A stretch of DNA of 64,000 bases from Pseudomonas fluorescens (GCF_000730425.1 NZ_CP008896.1:1984001-2048000); one strand, 5' to 3'; positions 1 through 8,351 are shown, numbered from the stretch's first letter. Notes: generated from the letters alone by a model not told the origin. Numbers and translations: made by a program.

Positions 1-2091
1 GTTGTCGGCCAGGCTGATCGAAAAGCCCCAACGCAGGGTGCGCGGCGTCACGATGCTGGTTTCATCGGCCCCGGCGTCCAGTTGTTCCAGGCTGGCGATC
101 GGCGCGATGCCGGGCACACCAGGAAGGGCCTTTTTGCTGCTGTCGATCACCTCGGACGATCCCGTAAACACAATAGGATTTGGTCCAGGTGCGACTCGCT
201 GCACACGCATAGCGCCGCCGCCGGCAATCAGCACGACCGCTGAGCGGGATTCATCGTGGCGCATCCAGTGGGCGCCGTTCCAATAACAGTTTTGCGCCAA
301 GTGGGTTTCTTCCAGCGCCGTCAAAAAGCCGAAGGAACCAGCGTGAATATCCAGACTGTTCCCAGGCAGTGGGTTCAAATTCGGGATGGCGTCATCGATC
401 CCGTAATGGGCCAGCTTGGTGCCCTTGTCGGCTTTCTTCTTCAGTTCAGCATCGATCTGGATCAACCACTGGTGATGCTGGTTCAACGACTGACGCAGTT
501 GATCCAAAAAGCTATTGATGCTCGTTTTATCGTAGGTGTCGCCACTGTCCCGTAGCTTCTCGCTGTAGCTCCAGTTGATCGGGTTCAGGCCTGCTTCGGC
601 TTTACGCACATATACGTTACCGGCGTTGGCAAACACCGTAACGCACGGTTTTGATTCGTCATGGCGCACCCAGTAGTGGCCGTCCCAGTAACAATTTTGG
701 GCCAGGTTGGTCTCAACCGCCGAGGTGAGAAAAGCATAGGTTCCACCGTGAATATCCAGACTGTTGCCGGGCAGCGGGTTCACGTTCGGAATGGCATCAT
801 TGATCCCGTAATCATCGAGTTTTGTACCTTTGTTCGCCTTCTTGGCGATCGCCTCGTCAATGGCCTTAATCAACTGATCGATCTTGTCGGAGGTGTAGGT
901 GTTGCCACTGTCGCGCACGTCGAACACTGACGCCCAGACGATCGGGTTTTTGCCTGGGCCAACCCGCTGCACTCGAACTGTGCCAGAGCCAGCAATCAAT
1001 GACACCGCTGCCCGTTTTTCGTCATGACGTACCCAGTCGGCGCCGTTCCAGTAGCAGTTCTGGCACAGGTGCGTTTCATTGAGCGCGGTCAAAAAGCCAT
1101 AGGAGCCGCCGTGAATATCCAGGCTGTCACCCAGTGGATTGCGATTGGGAATGGCGTCATCGATCTTGTAATCAGCGAGTTTCGTGCCCTTGTTGGCCTT
1201 CTTGTCCAGCTCGCCTTCAACCCACTTTTCCCCCGCAAAATGCTTCACCAGGGAATCACTGATCGGCTCGGCCTGGCGCAGATCGGCCACGCTGTTGGAG
1301 TCGGGTAGATCCGCCAGCGGCACGCAGAAATGGCGCACGCCGGCGCTGTCGGTGAAGTCGGCCAGAGCGGCGCCGAAACGCACTTCCCAACGGGCCACCA
1401 CGTCGCTCAACTGGCGCTCCAGGCTCACATCCAGCCAGGCTTTGGCAGGAAAGCCCGGCGGTGCCACGGCGACGGCAGCCGCCGCCAACACCCGCACGCC
1501 CTCGATATAGGCCGTCCCGGGTTGCACCTGGTAACTGTTGCCGACCTTGGCCAGCTTCAGCCCGTCGCTGAAAAAGCAGGCCCGGCCGAAGGTGTCGCGG
1601 TTGCTCAGGCGCTCGCGCTCGTCGATGCCATGCAGGCGCACGGTGAAGTCGTGCTGCCAGGTCTTGGCGTCGATGGTGATCCCTGTCAGGGCCTGGGCGC
1701 CGTCGAACACCACCAGGAAGTTGCGGGTAACGTTGTTGCCCAGCTGCAGCGGCGGGATGTTCTTGCGCTTCTGCTGCAGCGGCACATAGGCCACGGCCAG
1801 CAACACGCCTTCGGCGGTTTCCAGGCCGATCCAGTTCCAATTAAAATCCCCGATATCGCTGCCCAGCATCAGGCTGTAAACAATCTGGTTGGGGTTCACA
1901 AAGCCTTTTTGCGTGACGTCATAGCTCGCCACCAGGTGCGCGGCCGGCTTCGGTGCTGCTCGATCTACCTGGCCGTTCGGGTCCAGCCCAGGCACGTTGG
2001 CCAGGACAAACCGGGAAACGATCAGGGGTTGTTGTGCGCCTTGTTTTTGCGCGATCAGGCTTTCACCTGCAAGGGTAATGCTGGCTCCCAT
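1..2091 (-). CDS. phage tail fibre protein (partial, C-terminus outside window)
   Basis: The reading frame is open for 697 codons from the ATG at 2091 to the window edge. A Shine-Dalgarno GGAG lies just upstream. The first ~150 residues resemble the phage tail-collar/fibre N-terminal domain (DUF3751 type), which anchors side tail fibres to the baseplate. The remainder holds three copies of a ~120-134 residue unit with the recurring motifs KGTKL, DAIPN, SLDIH, QNCYW and RHDE, starting near nucleotides 1203, 845 and 443. Such repeats usually build the fibre shaft, with the receptor-binding tip at the missing C-terminus. It is the last gene of the tail operon seen here, 9 bp after tail protein I. 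Confidence 0.85.
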   Translation of the reverse strand, partial: MGASITLAGESLIAQKQGAQQPLIVSRFVLANVPGLDPNGQVDRAAPKPAAHLVASYDVTQKGFVNPNQIVYSLMLGSDIGDFNWNWIGLETAEGVLLAVAYVPLQQKRKNIPPLQLGNNVTRNFLVVFDGAQALTGITIDAKTWQHDFTVRLHGIDERERLSNRDTFGRACFFSDGLKLAKVGNSYQVQPGTAYIEGVRVLAAAAVAVAPPGFPAKAWLDVSLERQLSDVVARWEVRFGAALADFTDSAGVRHFCVPLADLPDSNSVADLRQAEPISDSLVKHFAGEKWVEGELDKKANKGTKLADYKIDDAIPNRNPLGDSLDIHGGSYGFLTALNETHLCQNCYWNGADWVRHDEKRAAVSLIAGSGTVRVQRVGPGKNPIVWASVFDVRDSGNTYTSDKIDQLIKAIDEAIAKKANKGTKLDDYGINDAIPNVNPLPGNSLDIHGGTYAFLTSAVETNLAQNCYWDGHYWVRHDESKPCVTVFANAGNVYVRKAEAGLNPINWSYSEKLRDSGDTYDKTSINSFLDQLRQSLNQHHQWLIQIDAELKKKADKGTKLAHYGIDDAIPNLNPLPGNSLDIHAGSFGFLTALEETHLAQNCYWNGAHWMRHDESRSAVVLIAGGGAMRVQRVAPGPNPIVFTGSSEVIDSSKKALPGVPGIAPIASLEQLDAGADETSIVTPRTLRWGFSISLADN

Positions 2092-2099
2092 GGGGGCTC

Positions 2100-2624
2100 C
2101 TACAGGCTGGCGACCAGCGTTTGCTGATCGTCGTTGAAGTCCACCGCGACGATGCGCAGTGACACGGGGGTGATGGTCACGAAGTCATAACGCCGGCAGG
2201 TGCGGCCGTACTGCTGGATCAGCACCCGCAACAGCTCGGGGTTCTGCGACAGTTGGGAGTCGGAAAGACGCAACAGCACCACGTCCCAGTCCCGATCGGG
2301 CATGCGCTCGTCGATCTCGACGTACCCCACGCCGAGGCGCTGCAGGATGCGTTTAAGCCCGGCCGTGCTGCCCGCATCGACCGCGTTGATGAAGGCGAAT
2401 TTGACCCGCAGGCGGTACAGGCTTTCGGGTTCGTCCTTGAAGCGGCTGATATCCCGCTGCCAGGCCAGCAGATCGAGGACGGTCAAATGGCAGGTGTCGG
2501 CATCCATCTGCAGCAGCGGCCATTGCAACCAGCCCTCGACCGTTTCCCACCACTTTTGGCTGGCGGCTTTGAGCTTGGTCAGTTGCGGGCCATCCAACCA
2601 GAACGGCAAATTGAGCTTGATCAT
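2100..2624 (-). CDS. phage tail protein I (baseplate, P2 gpI-like)
   Basis: This 174-residue protein resembles the P2 gpI tail protein family, a baseplate component needed for tail assembly. Its start overlaps the end of the baseplate J gene by 4 bp (ATGA). It is followed after 9 bp by the tail fibre gene, the usual J-I-H order of P2-type phages. The sequence is rich in Trp near the N-terminus (KWWETVEGWLQW). No catalytic motif is expected in this family and none is visible. The family assignment rests on both sequence resemblance and gene order. Confidence 0.8.
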   Translation of the reverse strand: MIKLNLPFWLDGPQLTKLKAASQKWWETVEGWLQWPLLQMDADTCHLTVLDLLAWQRDISRFKDEPESLYRLRVKFAFINAVDAGSTAGLKRILQRLGVGYVEIDERMPDRDWDVVLLRLSDSQLSQNPELLRVLIQQYGRTCRRYDFVTITPVSLRIVAVDFNDDQQTLVASL

Positions 2625-3793
2625 GCGAACACCACCTGCAGGCTGCTGATCCGGGGAATCGTCAGCTCTGACACGATGTCGGCGTTATCGAAGCGCAACG
2701 ACTCAATGCCGGCGAACTGCTGGTGGAGTTCTTCGCCCAGGCGGCTAAAGGAGAACCGCGACTGCGGATAGGTCAGCGTCGGCTGGTAGTCGCCGGTGCC
2801 GCTCTCGCGAAAGGCTGCACGGATGAATAGATCGACTTCGGCCTGCAGCTTTGTGCGCTGCTCGACGGTCAGCAGGCTACGTGGCCACAGGGTCAACTTC
2901 AGCGCGTGCTGGGTCTCAGGCATCACCATGACCAGCAGATCGTCACCATGACCATGGTTGCCCTGGTCGCGGATATGGGCGTTGATTTGCTCCAGGTACG
3001 TCGCCGCCGGCACGTCCGCGTCGAACAGCACATAGGCATTGGCACTGCCTGGGCCCCGTGGGGCGCCATGCAGAAAATACACGCCATCGGGCCGCACGCC
3101 CGGGAAGCCGGCGATCATCGCCCGGTATACCGCGTCGGTGTGCCACTGGTTGACCGCCGAGAACTGGTTGCGCACCCGCAAACGCAGCTGCTCATCAGGC
3201 TCAGGATCTGCACCAGGTGCAATCAACCAGCCGTCAGCATTGACCACCTGGGCGATGCCGGCGATCGGCACCGGCAGGATGGCGTAGTAACCCGGGGCCA
3301 GGTTGTAGCCGCTGCCCACGTCCTGGGCCTCCACCGGCACTTCCAGCTGCATCAGCCCATCGGCAAAGGTCGCCGCCTGGGTGGTCACCAACTGGTAGAT
3401 ATGGCCATTGATCGCGGCCGACTGCACCAGGATGCCGGCGGGCAACTCCAGGGCGCCGCCGGCAACGTCGCGGGTAAACAGCAGCACGCCTTTGGCCTTG
3501 GTCGCACCTTTGCGCTCGACGTTGACCGCCCAGGCCAACATGTCCAGCCACTTACGGACGGCGGTTTTGACAAAGAAGTTAGGCAGCACGGTGTCGCTGA
3601 CGAAGGTGATCAGCCACATGACCGGTTTGGTCACCAGGGCCGTGATCAACCGCCAGAACGGGGAATAGGCGCTGGTGTTGCTCAACTTGCTGCCCTGGGC
3701 CTCAACTTCCTTTTCCCAGGCTTTGCGCAAACCTTCCTCGGTTACCGGAATGCCGGACTCTGCCAGCGCCTGTTTAAAATCAACGTCGCTCAC
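2621..3793 (-). CDS. baseplate assembly protein J
   Basis: This 390-residue protein resembles the baseplate J/gp47 family, the wedge protein that links the baseplate hub to tail fibres. The central part, with the PAGILVQS region and the later RVRNQFSAVNQWHTDAVYR region, is typical of the family. The start at 3793 overlaps the DUF2590 gene by 4 bp, and the end overlaps tail protein I by 4 bp, which fits translational coupling in one baseplate operon. Confidence is high because sequence and context agree. Confidence 0.88.
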   Translation of the reverse strand: MSDVDFKQALAESGIPVTEEGLRKAWEKEVEAQGSKLSNTSAYSPFWRLITALVTKPVMWLITFVSDTVLPNFFVKTAVRKWLDMLAWAVNVERKGATKAKGVLLFTRDVAGGALELPAGILVQSAAINGHIYQLVTTQAATFADGLMQLEVPVEAQDVGSGYNLAPGYYAILPVPIAGIAQVVNADGWLIAPGADPEPDEQLRLRVRNQFSAVNQWHTDAVYRAMIAGFPGVRPDGVYFLHGAPRGPGSANAYVLFDADVPAATYLEQINAHIRDQGNHGHGDDLLVMVMPETQHALKLTLWPRSLLTVEQRTKLQAEVDLFIRAAFRESGTGDYQPTLTYPQSRFSFSRLGEELHQQFAGIESLRFDNADIVSELTIPRISSLQVVFA

Positions 3794-4107
3794 AGGGTCA
3801 CCTCGATGTCGCCAAATTTCAGGGTTTTAGCCGTGACCAGGTACTGCCCGGTTTGCACCTGGTTAATCAGCGCGGTCCCGGGCACCAGGCGCTGGTCGGC
3901 CTCCACCAGCAGCTCCAATTGCTGGATGCAGTCGCGCTGACGCAGCTTGCTGCGCTCGGCCACCAGCGTTACCAGCAGGCCGCTTTCGCGGATCATGTGC
4001 GCAATGTCCTGGGCGATGCTGGCCCGGTCATCGATCAGCAGCGGCTGACGGGACGGATCCAGCGCCAAGTCGTTGTCGATGATCAGCAGGTCGATGTATT
4101 CGCTCAT
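3790..4107 (-). CDS. DUF2590 family phage protein
   Basis: This 105-residue protein looks like the DUF2590 family found beside baseplate genes in HP1-like phages. The family has no established reaction. It begins SEYIDLLIIDNDLALD and is mostly beta/helix without membrane segments. It overlaps the tape-measure gene upstream and baseplate J downstream by 4 bp each, so it is co-translated with them. By position it may take the place of the P2 gpW/gpV baseplate components or act as a T4 gp25-like wedge protein. That functional role is inference. Confidence 0.72.
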   Translation of the reverse strand: MSEYIDLLIIDNDLALDPSRQPLLIDDRASIAQDIAHMIRESGLLVTLVAERSKLRQRDCIQQLELLVEADQRLVPGTALINQVQTGQYLVTAKTLKFGDIEVTL

Positions 4108-6335
4108 CCCCCCACCGCCATAGCCAACATGCCTTCCAGCTCCAGCGGGTTCATTTGTTTGCCGGTGTGAATGTTCACGTTCTCCACATGGGTGCCCTTG
4201 TTCTGGGTTTGGTTGTTGTTCTGGATGCTTGCCAGCAGACCGCCCCGGGGCACAGCGTCTGGCCGCTTCGGTGACAGGCTGGCCACAGAGCCGTTGATAC
4301 GCTGCTGACTTTGCTCGGCCTGCTGCATAGGTGGCGGCGCCAGTACCAGGGCCGGCGGTTGACGCGGCGGCTCCAGGGCAGCTAGTGGCTGCGCGATCGG
4401 CGCCGGGCCTTTCGGTACCGGGGCCAGGACCAAAGCCGGTGCTTGTGCCTGGGGCTGCAGGGCGTTGAGCATCGGCGCAGGTTGTGCCGGCATCTTCGAC
4501 GTGGCCGCCATCACCAGGGGCGGCGCCTGGATTGGCTGCTGGGCGGCGCCCACCAGCTGGGGCAGCAACGGCGCCTCGACCTGGGGCGCACTGATACCCG
4601 GCATTTGCGGCGGTGCCGGCATATCCCCGAACGCGGCGTCGATCTGCACGCCCGGGATCTTGTTCAGCATCTCGATCAAGCCATTGATGGCCTGTTTAAA
4701 GATGTTGACGATGCCGTCCCATGCGGCGCTGGCCATGCCCGCCCAGCCGCCCATAGAGCCAAACCAGTCAGACAGCGCGGTCAGTTGCCCGCTGACCCAC
4801 TGGAACGCCTCGCTGTTGAGTAACGCACTGGTCCATTGGTCCCAGTAGATGATTGCCGCCGCCACGGCCGCGACCAGGGCAACGATGCCGATTACGATCC
4901 ACGCCACCGGGTTGGCCAGCAACGCGGTGTTGACCAGCCAGATCGCCCCTTGCCACAGCAGCATGGCGCCCTTGACCAGGCCCATCCACGCCACCATCAG
5001 CACCAGGCCGGCGACAAACGCGACCGCCATCACGGTGTGGTAGAGGAACATGGCGATGCTGCGCAGGCCCACCATGGTGAGGACTTTCCAGACCGTGACC
5101 AGGCCCAGCCAGACCATCTTCGACATGCCAACGGTCAGCGTGAGTAACGACAACGCGGCGATGATGCCGAACACCACCAACACGGCGATGCTGATCACCC
5201 GGGTGATGTTGGGGAACAGTTGCGACCAGCGTGTCAGGGTGGTGGCCACGCCCGTCAGCCTGGCCATAAGCGGCTCCAGGATCGGCATCAGCGATTGGCC
5301 AAAGGCAATGCGCAACGCCTGCACGGCAGCGGCGAACTGCTGCCACGGGTCTACCATGTCCTTGGCCATGCGCTCGGCATTCTCCAGGCCGCGCACGTTG
5401 CCCAGCTGTTCCATGCCGTTTTTCAGCCGGCCGGTGTCGCCCATCAGGCTGGTGATCAGGCGTGCCGCTTCGCCGCCGAAGGCATCGCGTAGCTTCTTGC
5501 CGTTGGCCTCGATCGACAGGTCCCCGAACTTGCCCTTGAGCTTGTCCAGGATGTCCATCATCGGCAGCAACTTGCCCTGCTGGTCCACAAAGGACATACC
5601 GAGCTTTTCCGAGGCGCCGCTGACGTTCTCGAAAAACGCCTTGTACAGGCCGCCCGCCTCGCCGCCTTCCATGCTGCTGCCCAGGGTGCCCAGGACTGCC
5701 ATCTGTTCCGCCAGGCTCACGCCGGCGGTGCTGGCCAGCCCGCCGGCAGCCTTGAACGCCTCGCCAATCTGCGCGCCGCTGGTGCGGAACAGCTTTACCG
5801 CTGTCGCCGTCTGGCCTGCCAGGGTTTCAACCCATTCGCTTTTGCCCATGGCATCGGCCTGGCCTTTGAACAGGCTATACATGGTGCCGACGTACTGGCC
5901 CATGGTGTCCGCGTCGGATTTGGTGGCCTTGGCCAGCACGTTGCTGGCATTGGTCACCATCGCCAGCTGGCTGCCCGTTAACCCCTTCATCGCGCCGTCG
6001 ATGCTGTACGCCGAGGCCACAAAGTCCCGGGCGTTCTCGCCGTAGGCCACCGAAAACTCCAGCGACTTGCGGTTCAGCGCGTTCAACGCATCTTCGGCCA
6101 CCCCGAGCGATCGAACCTCGCCCAGGGCGCGGTTCATCTCCAGGGCCGGTTGCAACGACTGATTGATGGCCGCGCCCGCGCCCAGCAGACCCGCCAGGCC
6201 AAAGCCCATGGTCTTGATGTTCTTTTCGCTCTGTTCGGCCAGGTCAGAAAAGCCCATTTTCACCTTGCCCAGGGGCGCGGTGACCTTATCGGTCAGGCTC
6301 AGAATGAAGGCCAGGCGGGCGCTTTGGTCAGCCAT
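4104..6335 (-). CDS. phage tail tape measure protein (TP901 type)
   Basis: This 743-residue protein sets tail length and is expected inside the tail tube. The N-terminal ~340 residues resemble the TP901 tape-measure core (MGFGLAGLLGAGAAI, FRTSGAQIGEAFKAAGG, GEAARLITSLMGDTG). A long hydrophobic zone follows between about residues 370 and 500, with several possible membrane segments as is common in tape measures. A proline/alanine/glutamine-rich stretch runs from about 590 to 690. The ATG at 6335 lies 8 bp after the stop of the frameshifted chaperone product, as in P2 and lambda. It overlaps the DUF2590 gene by 4 bp. Confidence 0.92.
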   Translation of the reverse strand: MADQSARLAFILSLTDKVTAPLGKVKMGFSDLAEQSEKNIKTMGFGLAGLLGAGAAINQSLQPALEMNRALGEVRSLGVAEDALNALNRKSLEFSVAYGENARDFVASAYSIDGAMKGLTGSQLAMVTNASNVLAKATKSDADTMGQYVGTMYSLFKGQADAMGKSEWVETLAGQTATAVKLFRTSGAQIGEAFKAAGGLASTAGVSLAEQMAVLGTLGSSMEGGEAGGLYKAFFENVSGASEKLGMSFVDQQGKLLPMMDILDKLKGKFGDLSIEANGKKLRDAFGGEAARLITSLMGDTGRLKNGMEQLGNVRGLENAERMAKDMVDPWQQFAAAVQALRIAFGQSLMPILEPLMARLTGVATTLTRWSQLFPNITRVISIAVLVVFGIIAALSLLTLTVGMSKMVWLGLVTVWKVLTMVGLRSIAMFLYHTVMAVAFVAGLVLMVAWMGLVKGAMLLWQGAIWLVNTALLANPVAWIVIGIVALVAAVAAAIIYWDQWTSALLNSEAFQWVSGQLTALSDWFGSMGGWAGMASAAWDGIVNIFKQAINGLIEMLNKIPGVQIDAAFGDMPAPPQMPGISAPQVEAPLLPQLVGAAQQPIQAPPLVMAATSKMPAQPAPMLNALQPQAQAPALVLAPVPKGPAPIAQPLAALEPPRQPPALVLAPPPMQQAEQSQQRINGSVASLSPKRPDAVPRGGLLASIQNNNQTQNKGTHVENVNIHTGKQMNPLELEGMLAMAVGG

Positions 6336-6342
6336 CTAGGGG

Positions 6343-6794
6343 TTATCCGTTCAGTGCGTAGGCGATGCCGTTAGCGATGGCGATTTCCATCCGGCGCCAG
6401 TGTTCGTCTTCCAGCCATTTGGCCGTGCCCATCACCTCGGCGGTGGGCTCGGCACCAGGTAGCCAGCGGCTGGCCAGGGCTACCAGTTGGCCCAGGCCGT
6501 TTTCGGTCAGGCGCTCAGCGTGGTCGAGAGCTTTTTTACGGTGATTTCAACGTCTGGGCCGTACTCCTCCAGGAGCGTGCCGGCCAGTTGCATGACAAAC
6601 ACCGGATTGCCCAGCATCCCCTTGAGGGTGGCGCGCTGTTCCTGCTTGACGGTGGTCACCAGCAAGTTGTTGGCGGGTGAAACCTTGTTGTTTTGGTTCA
6701 GCGAGTTGAAGTATTTGGTGACGTCCTGGGGAGTCAGCTCAAAGGTGAATTCCTGGTCGCCAATTTCCAGGGTGATTTCGCGTCTGTCAGTCAT
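6343..6794 (-). CDS. tail assembly chaperone, -1 frameshift product (E-E'/G-GT-like)
   Basis: A slip of -1 at the heptamer at 6531-6537 leaves the chaperone frame and enters one open to TAA at 6343-6345. It adds about 62 residues starting ALDHAERLTENGLGQLV and ending IANGIAYALNG. This extension has no start codon of its own, yet it fills the gap up to the tape-measure start exactly. That is the arrangement known for lambda G/GT and P2 E/E', where the T part recruits the tape measure. The heptamer, its phase and the open extension are seen in the sequence. The frameshift itself is inferred. Confidence 0.82.
6507..6794 (-). CDS. phage tail assembly chaperone, short form (E-like)
   Basis: This 95-residue protein resembles the tail assembly chaperones that coat the tape measure before tube polymerisation. 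It starts TDRREITLEIGDQEFTFELTP and ends KKLSTTLSA. It stands directly before the tape-measure gene, the invariant position for this role. A slippery heptamer A AAA AAG covers codons 86-88 in the correct phase, so a fraction of ribosomes should make the longer form listed separately. Confidence 0.88.
   Translation of the reverse strand: MTDRREITLEIGDQEFTFELTPQDVTKYFNSLNQNNKVSPANNLLVTTVKQEQRATLKGMLGNPVFVMQLAGTLLEEYGPDVEITVKKLSTTLSA
6531..6537 (-). promoter_or_regulatory. slippery heptamer A_AAA_AAG for programmed -1 frameshift
   Basis: Read on the minus strand, the sequence GTA AAA AAG in the chaperone frame contains the X XXY YYZ heptamer A AAA AAG. This is one of the most efficient -1 slip sites known in bacteria. 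The chaperone stop lies 22 bp downstream and the -1 frame stays open to the tape-measure gene. Confidence 0.85.
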
Positions 6795-6827
6795 GGGTGT
6801 TGCTCCGTTCAGGGGTAAAAGTAAGGT

Positions 6828-7283
6828 TCAGCGCAGGCAGATCCGGCGCACGTGGTCTTGCAGGCCCAGGATCATTTGCCGACTAAGGGCGAGCTGATCT
6901 CTGAGGGTGAAATAATCTTGTCGAGCGTCTGCAGTGAGTTCGGCGGCTCCTGCATCAGCCAGGCCGCCGGCGCCGGTTTTGCCGGCGGTTGGGGCGGTAC
7001 AGGTAGCCTTGACTGGCAACCGCTTACGGCCAGTGCCAACATCAAGGCGCAAAGCATCGTTTTCAGCGCGTTCATGGTTCAGTTCCTGGGTTCGTTGAAG
7101 GTCGATGGCGTCACGGTCGGCCAGCATCTCGCCGCTGATCCGTGCGGCTTCGCGCAGCCCGACCACCTCGGACAAGGCGCTGTCACGCTCTCGGCGGGCG
7201 TCGTCGCGCTGACTTTCCAGCAGACCAAAACCGAACCAGGCCACCAGGCACAGCGCTAACGGGAAAAGGGCTTCGCGCAGCAT
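6828..7283 (-). CDS. Rz-like i-spanin (LysB)
   Basis: This 151-residue protein has an N-terminal membrane anchor (LFPLALCLVAWFGFG, about residues 5-20). A charged coiled-coil periplasmic domain follows (ESQRDDARRERDSALSEV onward), ending RRICLR. This is the architecture of Rz inner-membrane spanins, which join an outer-membrane partner to fuse the two membranes at lysis. The start at 7283 shares a base with the endolysin stop (TGATG). A second lipoprotein gene is nested within it in another frame, the classic Rz/Rz1 arrangement. Confidence 0.82.
   Translation of the reverse strand: MLREALFPLALCLVAWFGFGLLESQRDDARRERDSALSEVVGLREAARISGEMLADRDAIDLQRTQELNHERAENDALRLDVGTGRKRLPVKATCTAPTAGKTGAGGLADAGAAELTADARQDYFTLRDQLALSRQMILGLQDHVRRICLR
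6872..7075 (-). CDS. Rz1-like o-spanin lipoprotein, nested in Rz
   Basis: This 67-residue protein starts MNALKTMLCALMLALAVSGC, a lipoprotein signal with lipobox AVSG-C at Cys20. A proline-rich mature part follows (RLPVPPQPPAKPAPA). It lies wholly inside the Rz-like gene in a different reading frame, as for Rz1 of lambda. It would sit in the outer membrane and bind the Rz-like protein through its proline-rich region. Signal, size and nesting agree well, although the sequence itself is too short for family recognition. Confidence 0.8.
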   Translation of the reverse strand: MNALKTMLCALMLALAVSGCQSRLPVPPQPPAKPAPAAWLMQEPPNSLQTLDKIISPSEISSPLVGK

Positions 7284-7816
7284 CACAAGCCCGCCTTGCA
7301 CAGCTTGACCTCGGCCAGGCGGCGCGCGTGCAGGCCCGGGACAAACACCTTTTTGCCCTCGGCGGTGGTGATGAATGCCCAGACCGGTGTTTTGCCGTCA
7401 GGCGCCCAGGCCAGGGCCTCACAGCCGTCCTCGATGCGGCCGGCATTGATCAGGCCCACGGCGCGACTGGCGCAGGTGCTGGGTGTGCCGAAGTTGTGAC
7501 CATGGCTGCTCAGGGCGTCGAAAGTGTCCTGGCCCACGTCCTGGTTGGTGATGCAGTCGGCCAGCAGCAGTTGGCCTTTGCTGATCACCAGTTGCTCCAC
7601 CTCATCGCACCGGGCGTCTGACCAGTAGTCACCGACCACCACCGGGTAAGGGCTGGTGTGACGAGTGATCCCCTTGCACACGGTCGGCAGGCCACGGGCC
7701 AGCTTGTCCGCATATACGGTGTTCTGGCCGTTGCCTTCCCAGGTGCCCAGGAACACCACCAGCGTGGAGCTGGACAGAGCAAGGACGCCGGCGGCGATCT
7801 TGCCGCGCAGGCTCAT
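7283..7816 (-). CDS. phage endolysin, lysozyme (GH24-like, probable SAR type)
   Basis: This 177-residue protein resembles P21-type lysozymes, which cut peptidoglycan glycan strands. The weakly hydrophobic N-terminus (about residues 7-25, rich in Ala, Ser and Leu) could be a signal-anchor-release segment. The candidate catalytic Glu27 (WEGNG), Asp37 (YAD) and Thr45 (PTVC) occur in the family order. The spacing is looser than the usual E-x8-D-x5-T, with one and two extra residues. The start at 7816 overlaps the upstream holin gene by 4 bp. An upstream in-frame codon would give a longer N-terminus but would lose the clean overlap. Confidence 0.78.
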   Translation of the reverse strand: MSLRGKIAAGVLALSSSTLVVFLGTWEGNGQNTVYADKLARGLPTVCKGITRHTSPYPVVVGDYWSDARCDEVEQLVISKGQLLLADCITNQDVGQDTFDALSSHGHNFGTPSTCASRAVGLINAGRIEDGCEALAWAPDGKTPVWAFITTAEGKKVFVPGLHARRLAEVKLCKAGL

Positions 7817-8142
7817 GGGAACAGAACCCGCAACAGGACTGGTCCGAACATCTGCAGGATGGCCCACAGCGTGCTGGCCACCGCCAGAGCCCAGGTAATT
7901 TTGGTGCCGATGCCGGATACCACGCTGGTCAGCTTCTGCTGGCCAACGTTGAGTTCCGACAGCTGGCCAGACATGTGTTCAAACTGCTGTTCCAGCTTGC
8001 TGACACGGATGGGCACTGATTCATGCCGGGTTTCCATGTAGGTCAGGCGGTGTTCCATGATTGCCATATTTTGCTCCAGGCCGGCCAAACGGCCGGGCTC
8101 TGAAAGTGCCTCGTTGAGGCTTGGCCGCAGACTGTTGGTCAT
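7813..8142 (-). CDS. probable holin
   Basis: This 109-residue protein has a helical, charged N-terminal part predicted to be coiled coil (LEQNMAIMEHRLTYMETRHE...VSKLEQQFEHMSGQLSELN). It has one C-terminal hydrophobic segment (ITWALAVASTLWAILQMFGPVLLRVLF). The arrangement resembles XhlA-type and class III-like holins. The 4-bp overlaps with the endolysin (downstream) and the zinc-finger gene (upstream) place it in the lysis cassette. It could instead be a holin accessory protein. No other membrane protein is visible in the cassette. Confidence 0.6.
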   Translation of the reverse strand: MTNSLRPSLNEALSEPGRLAGLEQNMAIMEHRLTYMETRHESVPIRVSKLEQQFEHMSGQLSELNVGQQKLTSVVSGIGTKITWALAVASTLWAILQMFGPVLLRVLFP

Positions 8143-8351
8143 CGGCGGTTTCCCTTCTCGAAAGTGGTCTGGCATGGCGTACAGCGGGTGACCCCGCCCA
8201 GAGCCTGGCGCTCGGCCGGGATCTGTTCGTCACAGTCCAGGCAGTGGCTACGGCTCGGCCCCGAGGGGCGCGGGCGGGCGAGCTGGGCCTGAATGGACCG
8301 CTCGCGCTCCAGCTCCTCGATCGCCTTGGCGTGGTCGAGCCAATCACCCAT
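8139..8351 (-). CDS. TraR/DksA-type C4 zinc finger protein
   Basis: This 70-residue protein has a basic helical N-terminus followed by a C-x2-C...C-x2-C zinc finger (CLDCDEQIPAER, then TRCTPC). It looks like the small TraR/DksA proteins common in P2-like phages. TraR is known to bind RNA polymerase through its secondary channel, but whether this member does so cannot be told from sequence. It overlaps the holin gene by 4 bp, and its start touches the end of the tail tube gene, so it is translated within the late operon. Confidence 0.78.
   Translation of the reverse strand: MGDWLDHAKAIEELERERSIQAQLARPRPSGPSRSHCLDCDEQIPAERQALGGVTRCTPCQTTFEKGNRR

Noticed and set aside
1256..2127. Open frames on both strands (plus 1330-2127, minus 1256-1840) inside the tail fibre gene
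   Set aside because: The tail fibre frame is continuous here, has a ribosome site and family features. The other frames read as Ala/Arg-rich shadow sequence typical of high-GC DNA.
2906..3940. 344-codon plus-strand frame opposite baseplate J
   Set aside because: It is antisense to a clear baseplate protein, with His/Arg-rich composition and no recognisable domain.
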